Shown here in pieces: positions 1-13,153 of a stretch of 34,244 nucleotides of DNA; position 1 is the first letter of the stretch; every line of letters begins with the position of its first letter. Under the pieces are notes generated by a model. The model was not told the DNA's origin. It was given only the letters and a program-made list of their open reading frames with translations, and searched no databases. The translations under genes were made by a program, and so were the position numbers. Source of the stretch: Ruminococcaceae bacterium OttesenSCG-928-O06 (GTDB lineage Bacteria; Bacillota; Clostridia; Oscillospirales; Ruminococcaceae); NCBI GenBank assembly GCA_030265505.1, contig JAJDGD010000009.1, positions 1 through 34,244 of the forward strand, read 5' to 3'.

Positions 1-834
1 CGTGATGACCACATTTTGCACCCCGGCACAAAGCAGCGCCGCGCCCGCCCGGGGCAAATCGTCGTCGTTTTCTATGGGGACATCAGCCAGCAGGGCCGCC
101 TCCATGCGGTTGCACTTCAGGGTGTGCAGGCGTGGCAAAAGCCCAAACAGTTTTTTTGCCTTACTGGTAGAGACAGGGTCTACCACCAGGGGGCAACTTA
201 CCTGTTCACACAAAAAAGCCAGGGTCTCCTGCGGGGGGTTTGTGTCAAAAACGCAGTATTCGGCGCGGTTCAAAATCTCCAGCCGCTGGGCCAAAAAGGC
301 CGGGGTAATGCGCTCGTAAATGGCCATGTCTGCCACGGCAAGCTCCATGTCTCCGGCCTTATTTGTAATGAAAAGATAGGTGGCGCTGGCCTCGTCCTCC
401 ATGCGCGGGGCGTGGGTGATGTCCACCCCGGCTTTGCGGCAGCTGTCGGCCAGCTGGTGGCCGGCGTCGTCGGCCCCAAAGGCGGAGATAAACCGCACGC
501 CCTGCCCCATAAGGGCCAGGTTGTGGGCGATATTGCGCCCCACCCCACCGGGAGAAAAACCCACGGTCCCGGGGTTGGAGTCTCGCGGTACCAGCGGCGC
601 CAAGGGGCGGCCGCCGATGTCCATATTGGCGCCACCCACCACGGCCACATAGCCCTCGCCCCCCGGGGGCAAAAGGTAGCCCCGGCCGCGCAGAAGGCCC
701 TTTTTCACCAGGTTTGTGATGTGCACCGACACCGACGAGCGGGTAATGCCCACGCGGCGGGCCAGCTCCTGCTGGGAGATCATCGGGTCATCCTGAATGA
801 GGCGCAGGATTTCCTGTTCGCGTTCGGTGGCCAT
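1..834 (-). CDS. PfkB-family carbohydrate/pseudouridine-type kinase with N-terminal HTH (3' end beyond window)
   Basis: Reverse-strand reading from the ATG at 834 gives MATEREQEILRLIQDDPMISQQELARRVGITRSSVSVHITNLVKKG...VAVVGGANMDIGGRPL...NPGTVGFSPGGVGRNIAHNLALMG: winged HTH followed by PfkB/PsuK-like N-terminal motifs. Open to position 1. Confidence 0.8.
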   Translation of the reverse strand, partial: MATEREQEILRLIQDDPMISQQELARRVGITRSSVSVHITNLVKKGLLRGRGYLLPPGGEGYVAVVGGANMDIGGRPLAPLVPRDSNPGTVGFSPGGVGRNIAHNLALMGQGVRFISAFGADDAGHQLADSCRKAGVDITHAPRMEDEASATYLFITNKAGDMELAVADMAIYERITPAFLAQRLEILNRAEYCVFDTNPPQETLAFLCEQVSCPLVVDPVSTSKAKKLFGLLPRLHTLKCNRMEAALLADVPIENDDDLPRAGAALLCAGVQNVVIT

Positions 835-1086
835 GGCCGTGCCCTCTTTCTTCAATATAAGCAAATGGCAATATATTAAGCATGTGCTTATATCATAATT
901 GACACAGGGGAAAATGTCAAGAGGAGAAGTGCCCTATATGCAAAAAAGTGAGCCCCCGGCAAAGCAAAGCCCCGCGCGGGCGGCGGGGCCCTGCGCGGGG
1001 CGGGATGGAGCAGAGAAGATACGACGATACGATTTTGGAAGTGCCCGGCGATGCCGTATTGCAAACGGCGCAGGGAGACGCAACCA

Positions 1087-2028
1087 CTATTCCTTTAAGA
1101 AGGGGCGCATTTGCTGCAGCAGGCCGGCGGCGGTAAGGCCAAACTCTTGCAGCAGCGCCGCGGCCGGGCCCGAGTGGCCGAACACGTCCTGCACACCCAC
1201 GCGCAGCACCGGCACCGGGCAGTGCCGGGCGGTGACGCCGCACACCGCTTCGCCCAGGCCCCCGATGATGCTGTGTTCCTCGGCGGTGACAATGCGCCCG
1301 CACTCGGCCGCGGCGCGCAATACCAGTTTCTCGTCCAGCGGCTTTATGGTGGCCATGTTGATGACCCGGGCGGAAATGCCCTCTTCGGCCAGGGTGCCTG
1401 CCGCTACAAGCGCCTCGTACACCATCAGCCCGGTGGCAATGATGGCAACGTCTGTGCCCTCGCGCAGCACTTCGCCTTTGCCCAAAGTGAAGGTGTAGCC
1501 TTCGCCGTGGAAGGCGGGCACCGCCATGCGGCCAAAGCGCATGTACACCGGCCCTTCGTGGGCGTAAGCGGCCGTTACCAGGGCTTTGGCCTCGGCATCG
1601 TCTGCCGGGCAGGCCACCACCATGCCCGGGATGCTGCGCATCAGGGCAAAATCCTCGTTACACTGGTGAGAGGCGCCGTCCTCGCCCACGCTGATGCCCC
1701 CGTGGGTGGCGCCTATTTTCACGTTCAGGTGGGGGTAGCCGATGGAGTTGCGCACTTGTTCGAACGCGCGGCCCGCGGCAAACATGGCAAAGGTGGAGGC
1801 AAAAGGTACCAGCCCGCAGGTGGAAAGCCCCGCGGCCACGCCCATCATGTTGGCCTCGGCAATGCCGGTGTTAAAAAAGCGGTCGGGGTGGGCCTCTTTG
1901 AACATGGCGGTTTTGGTGGCTTCAGAGAGGTCGGCGTCCAGCACCACCACGTTTTTGTGCTGGGCGCCCAGCTGCACCAGGGCCCCGCCATAGCTTTCCC
2001 GTGTGGCAATTTTCTGCAATTCAGCCAT
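1087..2028 (-). CDS. Transketolase, C-terminal (pyrimidine-binding) subunit
   Basis: MAELQKIATRESYGGALVQLGAQHKNVVVLDADLSEATKT...FFNTGIAEANMMGVAAGL...; typical split transketolase C-terminal half; ATG at 2028 overlaps the stop of the upstream N-terminal half. Confidence 0.93.
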   Translation of the reverse strand: MAELQKIATRESYGGALVQLGAQHKNVVVLDADLSEATKTAMFKEAHPDRFFNTGIAEANMMGVAAGLSTCGLVPFASTFAMFAAGRAFEQVRNSIGYPHLNVKIGATHGGISVGEDGASHQCNEDFALMRSIPGMVVACPADDAEAKALVTAAYAHEGPVYMRFGRMAVPAFHGEGYTFTLGKGEVLREGTDVAIIATGLMVYEALVAAGTLAEEGISARVINMATIKPLDEKLVLRAAAECGRIVTAEEHSIIGGLGEAVCGVTARHCPVPVLRVGVQDVFGHSGPAAALLQEFGLTAAGLLQQMRPFLKE

Positions 2029-2875
2029 TTGCCTGTCCTCCCAGCCGGGTGTAAGTTTGGTCCAGCTCGCCTTTGGCCTCGGCATATTGCTCGTCGTTGG
2101 GGGCCTTGCCGTGCCAGGCGGCCTTGCCCTCCATAAAGCACACGCCCTTGCCCTTGGTGGTGTTTGCCACCAGCACGCTGGGCTTGCCTTTTACACCGCG
2201 GGCGGCGGCAAAGGCGGCGGAAAGCGCGTCAAAGTCGTTGCCGTCTACCGGGAACACCGCAAAACCGAAGGCCTCCATCTTTTTGTCTATAGGCTGGGCG
2301 TCCATCACCTCGGCGGTGGGGCCGTCTATCTGCAGGCCGTTCACGTCTATGATGACGCACAGATTGTCCAGCTTGTGGTGGGCAGCGTACATAAAGGCCT
2401 CCCAGCACTGGCCCTCTTCTATCTCGCCGTCGCCCAGCAGGGCGTAAACGCGGTTTTCGGCGCCGGTAATGCGCGCGCCCAGCGCCATGCCGCAGGCGGC
2501 AGAGATGCCCTGGCCAAGGCTGCCGGTGCTCATATCCACCCCGGGGGTGTTTTTCATGCTGGGGTGGCCCTGCAGGTGGCTGCCGGGCTGGCGCAGGTGC
2601 AAAAGGTCCTCCAGCGGGAAATAGCCGCGGTGGGCCAGGGTGGCGTACAGCCCCGGCGCGGTGTGGCCCTTGCTTAGCACAAAGCGGTCCCTGCCGGGCT
2701 TTTGCGGGTTTTGGGGGTCTATGTCCATCTCCTCGAAGTAAAGATAGGTGAAGATGTCGGCGGCGCCAAGGCTGCCACCGGGGTGGCCGCTTTTGGCCGC
2801 GTGGGTGGCGTCCAGAATGCTTTGCCGCACCTTGCAGGCGGTAAGCTCCAGTTCGGCTTTGCGGGCAGGCTGCAT
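2021..2875 (-). CDS. Transketolase, N-terminal (TPP-binding) subunit
   Basis: MQPARKAELELTACKVRQSILDATHAAKSGHPGGSLGAADIFTYLYF...GDGEIEEGQCWEAFMYAAHHKLDNLCVIIDVNGLQIDG: TPP motif and SGHPGGSL. Confidence 0.93.
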   Translation of the reverse strand: MQPARKAELELTACKVRQSILDATHAAKSGHPGGSLGAADIFTYLYFEEMDIDPQNPQKPGRDRFVLSKGHTAPGLYATLAHRGYFPLEDLLHLRQPGSHLQGHPSMKNTPGVDMSTGSLGQGISAACGMALGARITGAENRVYALLGDGEIEEGQCWEAFMYAAHHKLDNLCVIIDVNGLQIDGPTAEVMDAQPIDKKMEAFGFAVFPVDGNDFDALSAAFAAARGVKGKPSVLVANTTKGKGVCFMEGKAAWHGKAPNDEQYAEAKGELDQTYTRLGGQANG

Positions 2876-3053
2876 GGGGATACTCCTTTTCCGGCGTGTT
2901 GTCGTATTATTCCCTGGCAAAATGAAGGCAGTGTAAACTTCTGTTTTGATTGCGGCGCACAAGAGGACGAAAGGGGGAATGCCCCTGCCACAAGCGGCGA
3001 GCTTTGTACCCCAAGGGCGTGGCGCCGCCGCTTGCGCCGCGGGATGAGACAGC

Positions 3054-3707
3054 TTATTCCCCGAAGGCCTTGCGGTAATCCTGCTGGAATTTCTCTATAC
3101 CCTGGGCCGTGAGGGGGTGGTTGCACATGTCCATCAGCACCTTGTAGGGTACCGTGGCAATGTGGGCGCCGGCCAAAGCGCTCTCGGTAACGTGCATGGG
3201 GTGGCGGATGCTGGCGGAGATGATCTCGGTTTGGATGTCGTGCAAATCGAAAATGGCCGCCACGGTGGAGATAAGCTCCATGCCGTTTGTGGAGATATCG
3301 TCCAGCCGGCCCACAAAGGGGGAGACAAAGGCCGCGCCCGCCCGCGCGGCAAGCAAGGCCTGGTTTGCGGTGAACACCAGCGTCACGTTGCAGGCAATGC
3401 CCTCGGCCGCCAGGATGCGGGTGGCCTTCAGGCCCTCGGCCGTCATGGGAATTTTCACCACCATATTGGCGTGAATGCGCGAAATCTCGCGCCCTTCGGC
3501 CACCATGCCGGCGGCGTCTGTGGTGGTGGCCTTCACCTCGCCCGAAATAGGCCCGTTTACCAAAGAGGCGATTTCGGCCACCACCTGGGCAAAGTCTCGC
3601 CCCTCCTTCGCAATCAGCGAAGGGTTGGTGGTAACCCCGCAGATGACGCCCATCTCGTTGGCCTGGCGGATCTCCTCCAGGTTCGCGGTATCCAAAAACA
3701 GTTTCAC
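3054..3707 (-). CDS. Transaldolase / fructose-6-phosphate aldolase family (short form)
   Basis: GTG start; [36 protein letters not shown]...[55 protein letters not shown]. Confidence 0.92.
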   Translation of the reverse strand: MKLFLDTANLEEIRQANEMGVICGVTTNPSLIAKEGRDFAQVVAEIASLVNGPISGEVKATTTDAAGMVAEGREISRIHANMVVKIPMTAEGLKATRILAAEGIACNVTLVFTANQALLAARAGAAFVSPFVGRLDDISTNGMELISTVAAIFDLHDIQTEIISASIRHPMHVTESALAGAHIATVPYKVLMDMCNHPLTAQGIEKFQQDYRKAFGE

Positions 3708-3956
3708 GCCGGTGTCCCCCTTACATTTCATATAGAGCGTATGCGGCAGCGCCGCGGTGCGGCGGGCAGTGTCATAGCAAACCTCATTATAACACCCGGG
3801 AATGACCCATGCAATGCCCCGCCCCCCAAAAGCCGCCACGCGCGGGGTGGGGCGTTTGCGGCAGGGCCGGCCGGCAAAAGAACAAAACAGCGGCACTCCC
3901 TTTTGGGCAATGTCCGGGCATTGTCGAAAACAACAAAAAAACATGGAGAAAGTCCT

Positions 3957-3987
3957 TGTTTTTTTCAAGTTTGTTTGGTAGTATAAT
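3957..3987 (+). promoter_or_regulatory. Putative sigma-A-type promoter of the V-ATPase operon
   Basis: TTGTTT at 3957-3962, 19-bp spacer, TATAAT at 3982-3987 in an AT-rich intergenic region just upstream of the first ntp gene. Confidence 0.5.
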
Positions 3988-4102
3988 CAGGTAGCATTAG
4001 ATTTGACTAATGATTAACAAATTTGGGTTTTGTGCATTTGCAGCGGCAGCATGGATGCGCAGGGGTTAAAGTGCGCGTGGGCCGCTTATTTGAATGTAAG
4101 GG

Positions 4103-4420
4103 GTGATAGTATTGGCAGAAAATTCGATTGACCTGGTACGCAAGACTGAGACCGAGGCCGAGGATGTGGCACGCAATGCCGCACGCGAGGCCGCCCGTAT
4201 TGTGGACGCAGCAGGCGACGAAGCGGCGGCGGCGACCCAAAAGGCGCTGGACGACGCCCGTGCCGCAGCGGCGGCGCGTGTTGCAGACGCCCACCAGAAA
4301 AGCCAGCAGCAGCTGCAGCAGGCTATGGCCAGCCTGGATGGCGAAATGGACGCCCTGGCGGCTTCGGCACGGGAAAAGCAGCCCAAAGCCGTGGAGATGA
4401 TTTTACAGCAATTGGCGTAA
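4103..4420 (+). CDS. ntpF: V-type ATPase small peripheral-stalk subunit (G/H-like)
   Basis: Ala/Glu-rich coiled coil, first gene of the V-ATPase operon; start may be TTG at 4112. Confidence 0.75.
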   Translation: MIVLAENSIDLVRKTETEAEDVARNAAREAARIVDAAGDEAAAATQKALDDARAAAAARVADAHQKSQQQLQQAMASLDGEMDALAASAREKQPKAVEMILQQLA

Positions 4421-4468
4421 GGGCGCCGGCCGCACAAGCGAATATTCTGTAAGGGGGACATTCGATTT

Positions 4469-6999
<2,531 letters not shown>

Positions 7000-7037
7000 G
7001 CAGACCCGTACCGTAAATCCCATATAAAGGAGGGTCT

Positions 7038-7631
7038 GTGTTGACCGGACTGGATAAGATACTGCAGGAGATCCGGGATGAAGCCGCCGCGGAAGCGCAG
7101 CAGGCGTTGGCAAAGGCGAAAGCCGAGGCTGATGAGATTTTGGCTGCCGCCAAAACAGAGAGCGACGCCAAAGTGGCCGCCATAGAGGCCGCCGCTACGC
7201 AGGATGTGGCCGACATAGAGCGCAGCCAAGAGAGTGCCGCGGCGTTGCAGCGCCGCCAGCGCACCCTGGCCCAGAAGCAAACCTTGCTGGCCGAAACCCT
7301 GGATAGGGCACTGCAAGCCCTGTACGCGCTGGATGAAGACGCGTATTTTGCCCTGTTGAGCAGGCAGGCCGTAAAGGCCGCCCAGCCAGGCGAGGGCATA
7401 CTGATGCTGAACGAAAAAGACAAAAAGCGCCTGCCCGCCGGCTTTGAAAAGCAGGTGGCAGACGCGCTGCCCGCCGGCGCTTCCTTGAAGGTGTCGGACG
7501 CGACCCGCCCCATTGACGGAGGGTTTGTGCTGAAATATGGCGATGTGGAAGAGAACTGCTCCTTCGAGGCCATCTTCAACGCCCGTACGGATGAATTCTC
7601 GGACATGATTCGCGAGGTGCTGTTCGCCTAA
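7038..7631 (+). CDS. ntpE: V-type ATP synthase subunit E
   Basis: TTG start with RBS aaaggagg; coiled-coil N-half and C-terminal DGGFVLKYGDVEENCSFEAIFNARTDEF. Confidence 0.9.
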   Translation: MLTGLDKILQEIRDEAAAEAQQALAKAKAEADEILAAAKTESDAKVAAIEAAATQDVADIERSQESAAALQRRQRTLAQKQTLLAETLDRALQALYALDEDAYFALLSRQAVKAAQPGEGILMLNEKDKKRLPAGFEKQVADALPAGASLKVSDATRPIDGGFVLKYGDVEENCSFEAIFNARTDEFSDMIREVLFA

Positions 7632-7674
7632 GCCGAACAGGGCACACACAACCCAACGAAAGGAGGCGGCAACT

Positions 7675-8658
7675 TTGGCAGAAGAACAATATGTATACGC
7701 GGTAACCCGTGTGCACATCAACGAACAGGGCCTACTGAGTAAGCAGGACCTGGAGCAGCTCATCTCGGCGCCCACCCTGGCCGAGGCGTTCCGCCTGCTG
7801 ACCGACAAGGGCTGGGGCTCGGCCGATATTGCGGCAGACGACCCGGACGCCCTTGTGGCCTACGAGACGGCCCGCACCTGGGGCCTGATTGAAGAGCTGG
7901 TGGGAGACTCCACCCCCTTCAACGTGTTCCGTGTGGCCAACGACTACCACAACCTTAAAGCCGCCATTAAGCTGGCGTACTCGGCCGACGACGAGAACGA
8001 GACCGGCCGGTATTTCCTGGGCTTTGGCACTGTGCCGGTGGAGACCATTGTGAAGGCGGCGGACGAGCATGACTTTTCCGCCTTGCCCGAGGACATGGCC
8101 AAAGCCGGCCAGGAGGCCTATGAAGCGCTGGCACACACCGGCGTGGGCCAGGCCTGCGACATGGTGATTGACCGCGCGGCGCTGGTGGCGGTGGACAAGG
8201 CCGGCAAAGAGACCAAGAGCGAACTGCTGCGCCGTTATGCCGAGCTTACGGTAGATTCCGCCAATATCAAAACGGCGGTGCGCTGCTGCCGCATGGGCAA
8301 AAACCGCGATTTCATTGACCGCGCCATTGCCCCGGCCGGCACGCTGAATACCGAAAAGCTGGCCGCTGCCGCAGCCGAAGGCATGGACGCCATTTACGAG
8401 TACCTGCGCACCACCGCCTATGCAGGCGCCGTGGATGAGCTGGAGGTGTCTCTGGCCAATTTTGAGCGCTGGTGCGACAACCAGTTGATCGAGATGATTC
8501 GCCCGCAGCGGAACAACTACTTCTCGCTGGAGCCGCTGGCCGCCTATATCCTGGGCCGGGAGAATGAGATCAAGATGGTGCGGCTGATCCTTTCGGCCAA
8601 GATGAACGACTTGCCCGCCGAAGCGCTGAGGGAAAGGTTGCGTGAGACCTATGTATAA
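7675..8658 (+). CDS. ntpC: V-type ATP synthase subunit C
   Basis: TTG start after aaaggaggcggc; YVYAVTRVHINEQGLLSKQDLEQLISAPTLAEAFRLL...; subunit C/d family by content and position. Confidence 0.9.
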   Translation: MAEEQYVYAVTRVHINEQGLLSKQDLEQLISAPTLAEAFRLLTDKGWGSADIAADDPDALVAYETARTWGLIEELVGDSTPFNVFRVANDYHNLKAAIKLAYSADDENETGRYFLGFGTVPVETIVKAADEHDFSALPEDMAKAGQEAYEALAHTGVGQACDMVIDRAALVAVDKAGKETKSELLRRYAELTVDSANIKTAVRCCRMGKNRDFIDRAIAPAGTLNTEKLAAAAAEGMDAIYEYLRTTAYAGAVDELEVSLANFERWCDNQLIEMIRPQRNNYFSLEPLAAYILGRENEIKMVRLILSAKMNDLPAEALRERLRETYV

Positions 8659-8971
8659 AATTGCAGTGATGGGCGACCGCGACAGCATTTACGGCTTTTC
8701 CTCGGTGGGGCTGGACATCTACCCTGTGGATGACCCGTCCTTAGCCCTGCGCACGGTGCGCAACCTTACAGAGGGTGGCTACGCCATCATCTATATGACG
8801 GAGAGCCTGTTTTCCCGCATGGAGCAGGACCTCAACGAGTTCAACGAGCAGCCCTTGCCCGCCATCATCCCCATTCCCGGCGTTACCGGGAACACGGGCC
8901 TCGGCATTAGCCGGGTGAAAAAAAGCGTGGAAAAGGCAGTTGGTTCAGACATTATCTTCGGCGGAGAATGA
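8642..8971 (+). CDS. ntpG: V-type ATP synthase subunit F
   Basis: MYKIAVMGDRDSIYGFSSVGLDIYPVDD...GYAIIYMTESL...PAIIPIPGVTGNTGLGISRVKKSVEKAVGSDIIF. Confidence 0.93.
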   Translation: MRPMYKIAVMGDRDSIYGFSSVGLDIYPVDDPSLALRTVRNLTEGGYAIIYMTESLFSRMEQDLNEFNEQPLPAIIPIPGVTGNTGLGISRVKKSVEKAVGSDIIFGGE

Positions 8972-9014
8972 CCCCCCGCCACAGAAATGCTGCAGAAATA
9001 CAGCAGAGCGACGG

Positions 9015-9075
9015 GTTATTGGTTATTGGTGTGGGGCGCATTCCATCGAATAGCTGATTGCTGATAACCAATAAC
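9015..9075 (+). repeat. 12-bp perfect inverted repeat (hairpin) upstream of ntpA
   Basis: gttattggttat 9015-9026 and ataaccaataac 9064-9075, immediately before the RBS ataggagg. Confidence 0.7.
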
Positions 9076-9097
9076 GATAGGAGGATGATTCGTAAGC

Positions 9098-10876
9098 ATG
9101 AGCAGCAAAGGCACGATCAAAAAAGTGGCCGGCCCGCTCGTTATTGCCGAGGGTATGCGCGACGCCAACATGTTTGACGTGGTGCGTGTGGCCGAAAACC
9201 GCCTGATGGGCGAAATCATCGAGATGCACGGCGACCAGGCCAGTATCCAGGTGTACGAAGAGACGAGCGGCCTTGGCCCCGGCGCGCCGGTGGAAAGTAC
9301 CGGCATGCCCATGAGCGTGGAACTGGGCCCCGGCCTCATCCAGAATATTTACGACGGGATTCAGCGTCCGTTGGAATCCATCAAAGCCATAAGTGGCAAC
9401 CGCTTAGAGCGCGGCGTGGAAGTACCCAGCCTGGACCGCGAGAAAAAGTGGGCGTTTGAACCCACCGCCGCGGTGGGCCAGCAGGTGCAGGCCGGCGACT
9501 TTTTGGGCGCCGTGCAGGAGACGGACATCGTCTCGCACAAAATTATGGTGCCCCCGGGCGTTAGCGGCAGCGTGAAAGCCATTGCCCCGGGCGAGTTTAC
9601 CGTGGAAGAAGCCATTGCCACCATTACCACCGAGAATGGCGACGTGGAAGTGCCCATGATGCAGCGCTGGCCTGTGCGGCGCGGCCGCCCCTACAAAGAA
9701 AAACTGAACCCGGATGTGCCGCTGGTTACCGGCCAGCGGGTCATCGATGCGTTGTTCCCCATTGCCAAGGGCGGCACGGCGGCCATTCCCGGCCCCTTCG
9801 GCAGCGGCAAAACCGTTACCCAGCACCAGCTGGCCAAATGGGCCGACGCCGACATCGTGGTCTATATCGGCTGCGGCGAGCGCGGCAACGAGATGACCGA
9901 CGTGCTTTTGGAGTTCCCCGAATTGCTTGACCCGAAAACCGGCAAAAGCCTGATGGAGCGCACGGTGCTTATCGCCAACACCTCCGACATGCCGGTGGCC
10001 GCCCGTGAGGCCAGCGTGTATACCGGCATTACCATTGCCGAGTACTTCCGCGACATGGGCTACTCTGTGGCGCTGATGGCCGACTCCACCTCCCGCTGGG
10101 CCGAGGCCATGCGCGAGATGAGCGGACGCCTGGAAGAGATGCCCGGCGAGGAAGGCTACCCCGCATACCTGGGCAGCCGCCTGGCCCAGTTCTATGAGCG
10201 CGCCGGCCGTGTTATCACCCTGAGCAGCGAGCAGCGCGAAGGCGCCCTGTCCGTTATCGGCGCGGTGTCTCCATCCGGCGGCGACATCTCCGAGCCTGTC
10301 AGCCAGGCCACGCTTCGTATTGTGAAGGTGTTCTGGAGCCTGGACGCCAACCTTGCCTACGCCCGCCACTTCCCGGCCATCAACTGGCTTACCAGCTACA
10401 GCCTGTACCTGGACGACGTGGGCAGCTGGTTCGACGCCAACGTGAAGCGGGACTGGATGGAAAAGCGCGGCCGCCTGATGCTGCTGTTGCAGGAAGAGAG
10501 CGAGCTGGAAGAGATTGTGCAGCTGGTGGGTATGGACGCGCTGAGCGCCCCCGACCGCCTGAAGCTGGAAGCCGCCCGCAGCATTCGCGAGGACTTTTTG
10601 CACCAGGACTCTTTCCACGAGGTGGACACCTATACCCCGCTGGACAAGCAGTATCTGATGATGAGCCTGGTGCTGGACTTCTACGACGCCTCGCAGAAGG
10701 CGCTGGACCGCGGCATTTCCATCAACGACATTGTGAAGATGCCCGTGCGTGAGGCCATCGGCCGTGTGAAGTATATTCCTGAGGCAGACATTGCGGCAGA
10801 ATACGAAAAGGTCAAAGAGCAACTCGCGTCCGAGATTGAGAATCTTGCCAAGAAACTGGATGAGGAGGATGCCTAA
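9098..10876 (+). CDS. ntpA: V-type ATP synthase catalytic subunit A
   Basis: Walker [10 protein letters not shown]; catalytic A-subunit sequence throughout (592 aa). Confidence 0.97.
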   Translation: MSSKGTIKKVAGPLVIAEGMRDANMFDVVRVAENRLMGEIIEMHGDQASIQVYEETSGLGPGAPVESTGMPMSVELGPGLIQNIYDGIQRPLESIKAISGNRLERGVEVPSLDREKKWAFEPTAAVGQQVQAGDFLGAVQETDIVSHKIMVPPGVSGSVKAIAPGEFTVEEAIATITTENGDVEVPMMQRWPVRRGRPYKEKLNPDVPLVTGQRVIDALFPIAKGGTAAIPGPFGSGKTVTQHQLAKWADADIVVYIGCGERGNEMTDVLLEFPELLDPKTGKSLMERTVLIANTSDMPVAAREASVYTGITIAEYFRDMGYSVALMADSTSRWAEAMREMSGRLEEMPGEEGYPAYLGSRLAQFYERAGRVITLSSEQREGALSVIGAVSPSGGDISEPVSQATLRIVKVFWSLDANLAYARHFPAINWLTSYSLYLDDVGSWFDANVKRDWMEKRGRLMLLLQEESELEEIVQLVGMDALSAPDRLKLEAARSIREDFLHQDSFHEVDTYTPLDKQYLMMSLVLDFYDASQKALDRGISINDIVKMPVREAIGRVKYIPEADIAAEYEKVKEQLASEIENLAKKLDEEDA

Positions 10877-12246
10877 TGCCGAAGGAATATAGAACGATAC
10901 AGGAAGTGGCCGGCCCGCTGATGCTGGTGCGCGGCGTGACCGATGTGACCTATGATGAGCTGGGCGAGGTGGAGCTTGCTTCCGGCGAGCGCCGGCGCTG
11001 CAAAGTGCTGGAGATAGACGGTGGCAACGCGCTGGTACAGTTGTTTGAGGCCTCCACCGGCATCAACCTGGAAAACTCGAAAGTGCGCTTTTTGGGCCGC
11101 AGCATGGAGCTGGGCGTGTCTGAGGACATGCTCTCCCGCGTGTTCGACGGCCTGGGCCGCCCCATCGACGGCGGGCCCGACATTTTGCCCGAATTCCGCC
11201 GGGACATCAACGGCTTGCCCATGAACCCCTCTGCCCGTGCCTACCCGCAGGAGTTCATCCAGACCGGCGTTTCGGCCATTGACGGCCTGAACACCCTGGT
11301 GCGTGGCCAGAAACTGCCCATCTTCTCCGGCAGTGGCCTGCCCCACGCCCAGCTGGCGGCCCAAATTGCCCGCCAGGCCAAGGTGCGCGGCACGTCCGAC
11401 CCCTTCGCCGTGGTGTTTGTGGCCATGGGTATCACCTTTGAGGAGTCGAACTTCTTCATCAACTCGTTTAAGGAGTCCGGCGCTATCGACCGCGCCGTCA
11501 TGTTCATCAACCTGGCCAACGACCCGGCCGTTGAGCGTATTGCCACCCCGCGTATGGGCCTTACCGCGGCCGAATACCTGGCTTTCGACAAGGGCATGCA
11601 CGTTTTGGTCATCCTCACCGACATCACGAACTACGCCGACGCGCTGCGTGAGGTTTCGGCCGCGCGCAAGGAAGTGCCGGGCCGCCGTGGTTACCCCGGC
11701 TACCTGTATACCGACCTTGCCACCCTGTACGAACGCGCCGGCCGCCTGGAAGGCCGCCAGGGTTCCATCACCATGATCCCCATCCTCTCCATGCCGGAAG
11801 ACGACAAGACCCACCCCATTCCCGACCTTACCGGCTACATTACCGAGGGGCAGATTATTCTGGACCGTGCGCTGTACCGCAAGGGCCTGCAGCCCCCGGT
11901 GGACGTGCTGCCCAGCCTGTCCCGCCTGAAGGACAAGGGCATTGGCGAGGGCAAGACCCGTGCCGACCACGCCAACACCATGAACCAGCTGTTTGCAGCC
12001 TACAGCCGCGGCAAAAACGCCAAAGAGCTGATGACCGTGCTGGGCGAGGCCGCTTTGACCGACATCGACCTTCTGTACGCCAAGTTTGCCGACGAGTTCG
12101 AGGAGAAATATGTGAACCAGGGCTACAACACCAACCGGGACATTGAGGAGACCCTCTCCATCGGCTGGGAGCTGCTGCGCATTCTGCCCCGCTCGGAGCT
12201 CAAGCGTATCAAGGACGAGTTTTTGGATGAGTTCTACGACGCATAG
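10876..12246 (+). CDS. ntpB: V-type ATP synthase regulatory subunit B
   Basis: [30 protein letters not shown]...[25 protein letters not shown]-subunit signature. Confidence 0.97.
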   Translation: MPKEYRTIQEVAGPLMLVRGVTDVTYDELGEVELASGERRRCKVLEIDGGNALVQLFEASTGINLENSKVRFLGRSMELGVSEDMLSRVFDGLGRPIDGGPDILPEFRRDINGLPMNPSARAYPQEFIQTGVSAIDGLNTLVRGQKLPIFSGSGLPHAQLAAQIARQAKVRGTSDPFAVVFVAMGITFEESNFFINSFKESGAIDRAVMFINLANDPAVERIATPRMGLTAAEYLAFDKGMHVLVILTDITNYADALREVSAARKEVPGRRGYPGYLYTDLATLYERAGRLEGRQGSITMIPILSMPEDDKTHPIPDLTGYITEGQIILDRALYRKGLQPPVDVLPSLSRLKDKGIGEGKTRADHANTMNQLFAAYSRGKNAKELMTVLGEAALTDIDLLYAKFADEFEEKYVNQGYNTNRDIEETLSIGWELLRILPRSELKRIKDEFLDEFYDA

Positions 12247-12414
12247 GCCAAAGCAGGAAAGACGTTTGTTTTCGCCATTTCATCTCAAAAATATGTGCAT
12301 AGCATATAGTAAGGCGAATTGATATGGCAGGATAAACAATGGATTGGCGTATGGGCCCGCAAGGGCTACCCGATGCAACACAAGTACTTTTAAGACAAAC
12401 GAGGAGGGGTGTGA

Positions 12415-13116
12415 GTGGCAAAAAAGCAGGTTAACCCCACCCGCATGGAGCTTACCCGCTTCAAGCGCAAGCTGGTTACGGCGCAACGCGGCCATAAGCT
12501 GCTGAAGGACAAGCGCGACGAGCTGATGCGCCAGTTTTTGGATTTGGTGCGCAAGAACAAAGAGCTGCGCGAAAAGGTGGAGGAGGGCATCCGTGCCGCT
12601 TCCCAGAATTTTGCGCTGGCCCGCGCCACCATGAAGGACGAGGTGCTGGACACCGCCCTGCTTGCCCCCAGCCAGGAAGTTACCCTGGAGGCGGGCGAGA
12701 AAAACGTGATGAGCGTGATGGTGCCCCAGTTCGAGATTAAGACCCGCAGCGCCGACGAGAGCAATATCTACTCCTATGGCTTTGCCTTCACCTCCGGCGA
12801 TTTGGACGGGGCCGTGAAGAGCCTGGCCGATGTGCTGCCGGACATGTTGGAGCTGGCGGAGATTGAGAAAAGCTGCCAGCTGATGGCGGCGGAGATTGAG
12901 AAAACGCGCCGCCGCGTGAATGCGCTGGAGTATGTGATGATCCCCGAGATGCAGGAAACCATCAAGGAGATTACCATGAAGCTGGACGAGAACGAGCGCA
13001 GCACCCAAATTCGCCTGATGAAGGTGAAGGACATGATGCTGGAGCAGACGTATCATTACGAAGAACGTGCCAACGCACAATTTCAGTCAGACATTCGTAG
13101 CGAACTGGAAGTCTGA
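12415..13116 (+). CDS. ntpD: V-type ATP synthase subunit D, hybrid: host body plus element-encoded C-terminus
   Basis: KKQVNPTRMELTRFKRKLVTAQRGHKLLKDKRDELMRQFLDLVRKN...; GTG start. The reading frame crosses the 25-bp att repeat and ends QTYHYEERANAQFQSDIRSELEV*, while the original end QTYHYEERAQERIQEMLEV* lies at 28306. Confidence 0.93.
   Translation: MAKKQVNPTRMELTRFKRKLVTAQRGHKLLKDKRDELMRQFLDLVRKNKELREKVEEGIRAASQNFALARATMKDEVLDTALLAPSQEVTLEAGEKNVMSVMVPQFEIKTRSADESNIYSYGFAFTSGDLDGAVKSLADVLPDMLELAEIEKSCQLMAAEIEKTRRRVNALEYVMIPEMQETIKEITMKLDENERSTQIRLMKVKDMMLEQTYHYEERANAQFQSDIRSELEV
13022..13046 (+). repeat. attL core: 25-bp direct repeat with attR
   Basis: aggtgaaggacatgatgctggagca, identical to 28224-28248. 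Confidence 0.92.
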
Positions 13117-13153
13117 CTAACTTAAAACTAACAATACGTTCAACTTAGATAGG

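Noticed and set aside
1111-2136. Long plus-strand ORF opposite the transketolase genes
   Set aside because: Antisense to well-recognised coding sequence; open frame is a GC-content artefact. The same applies to other long shadow ORFs opposite V-ATPase and ABC genes (e.g. 9404-10822 minus, 10873-11970 minus, 32039-33490 minus).
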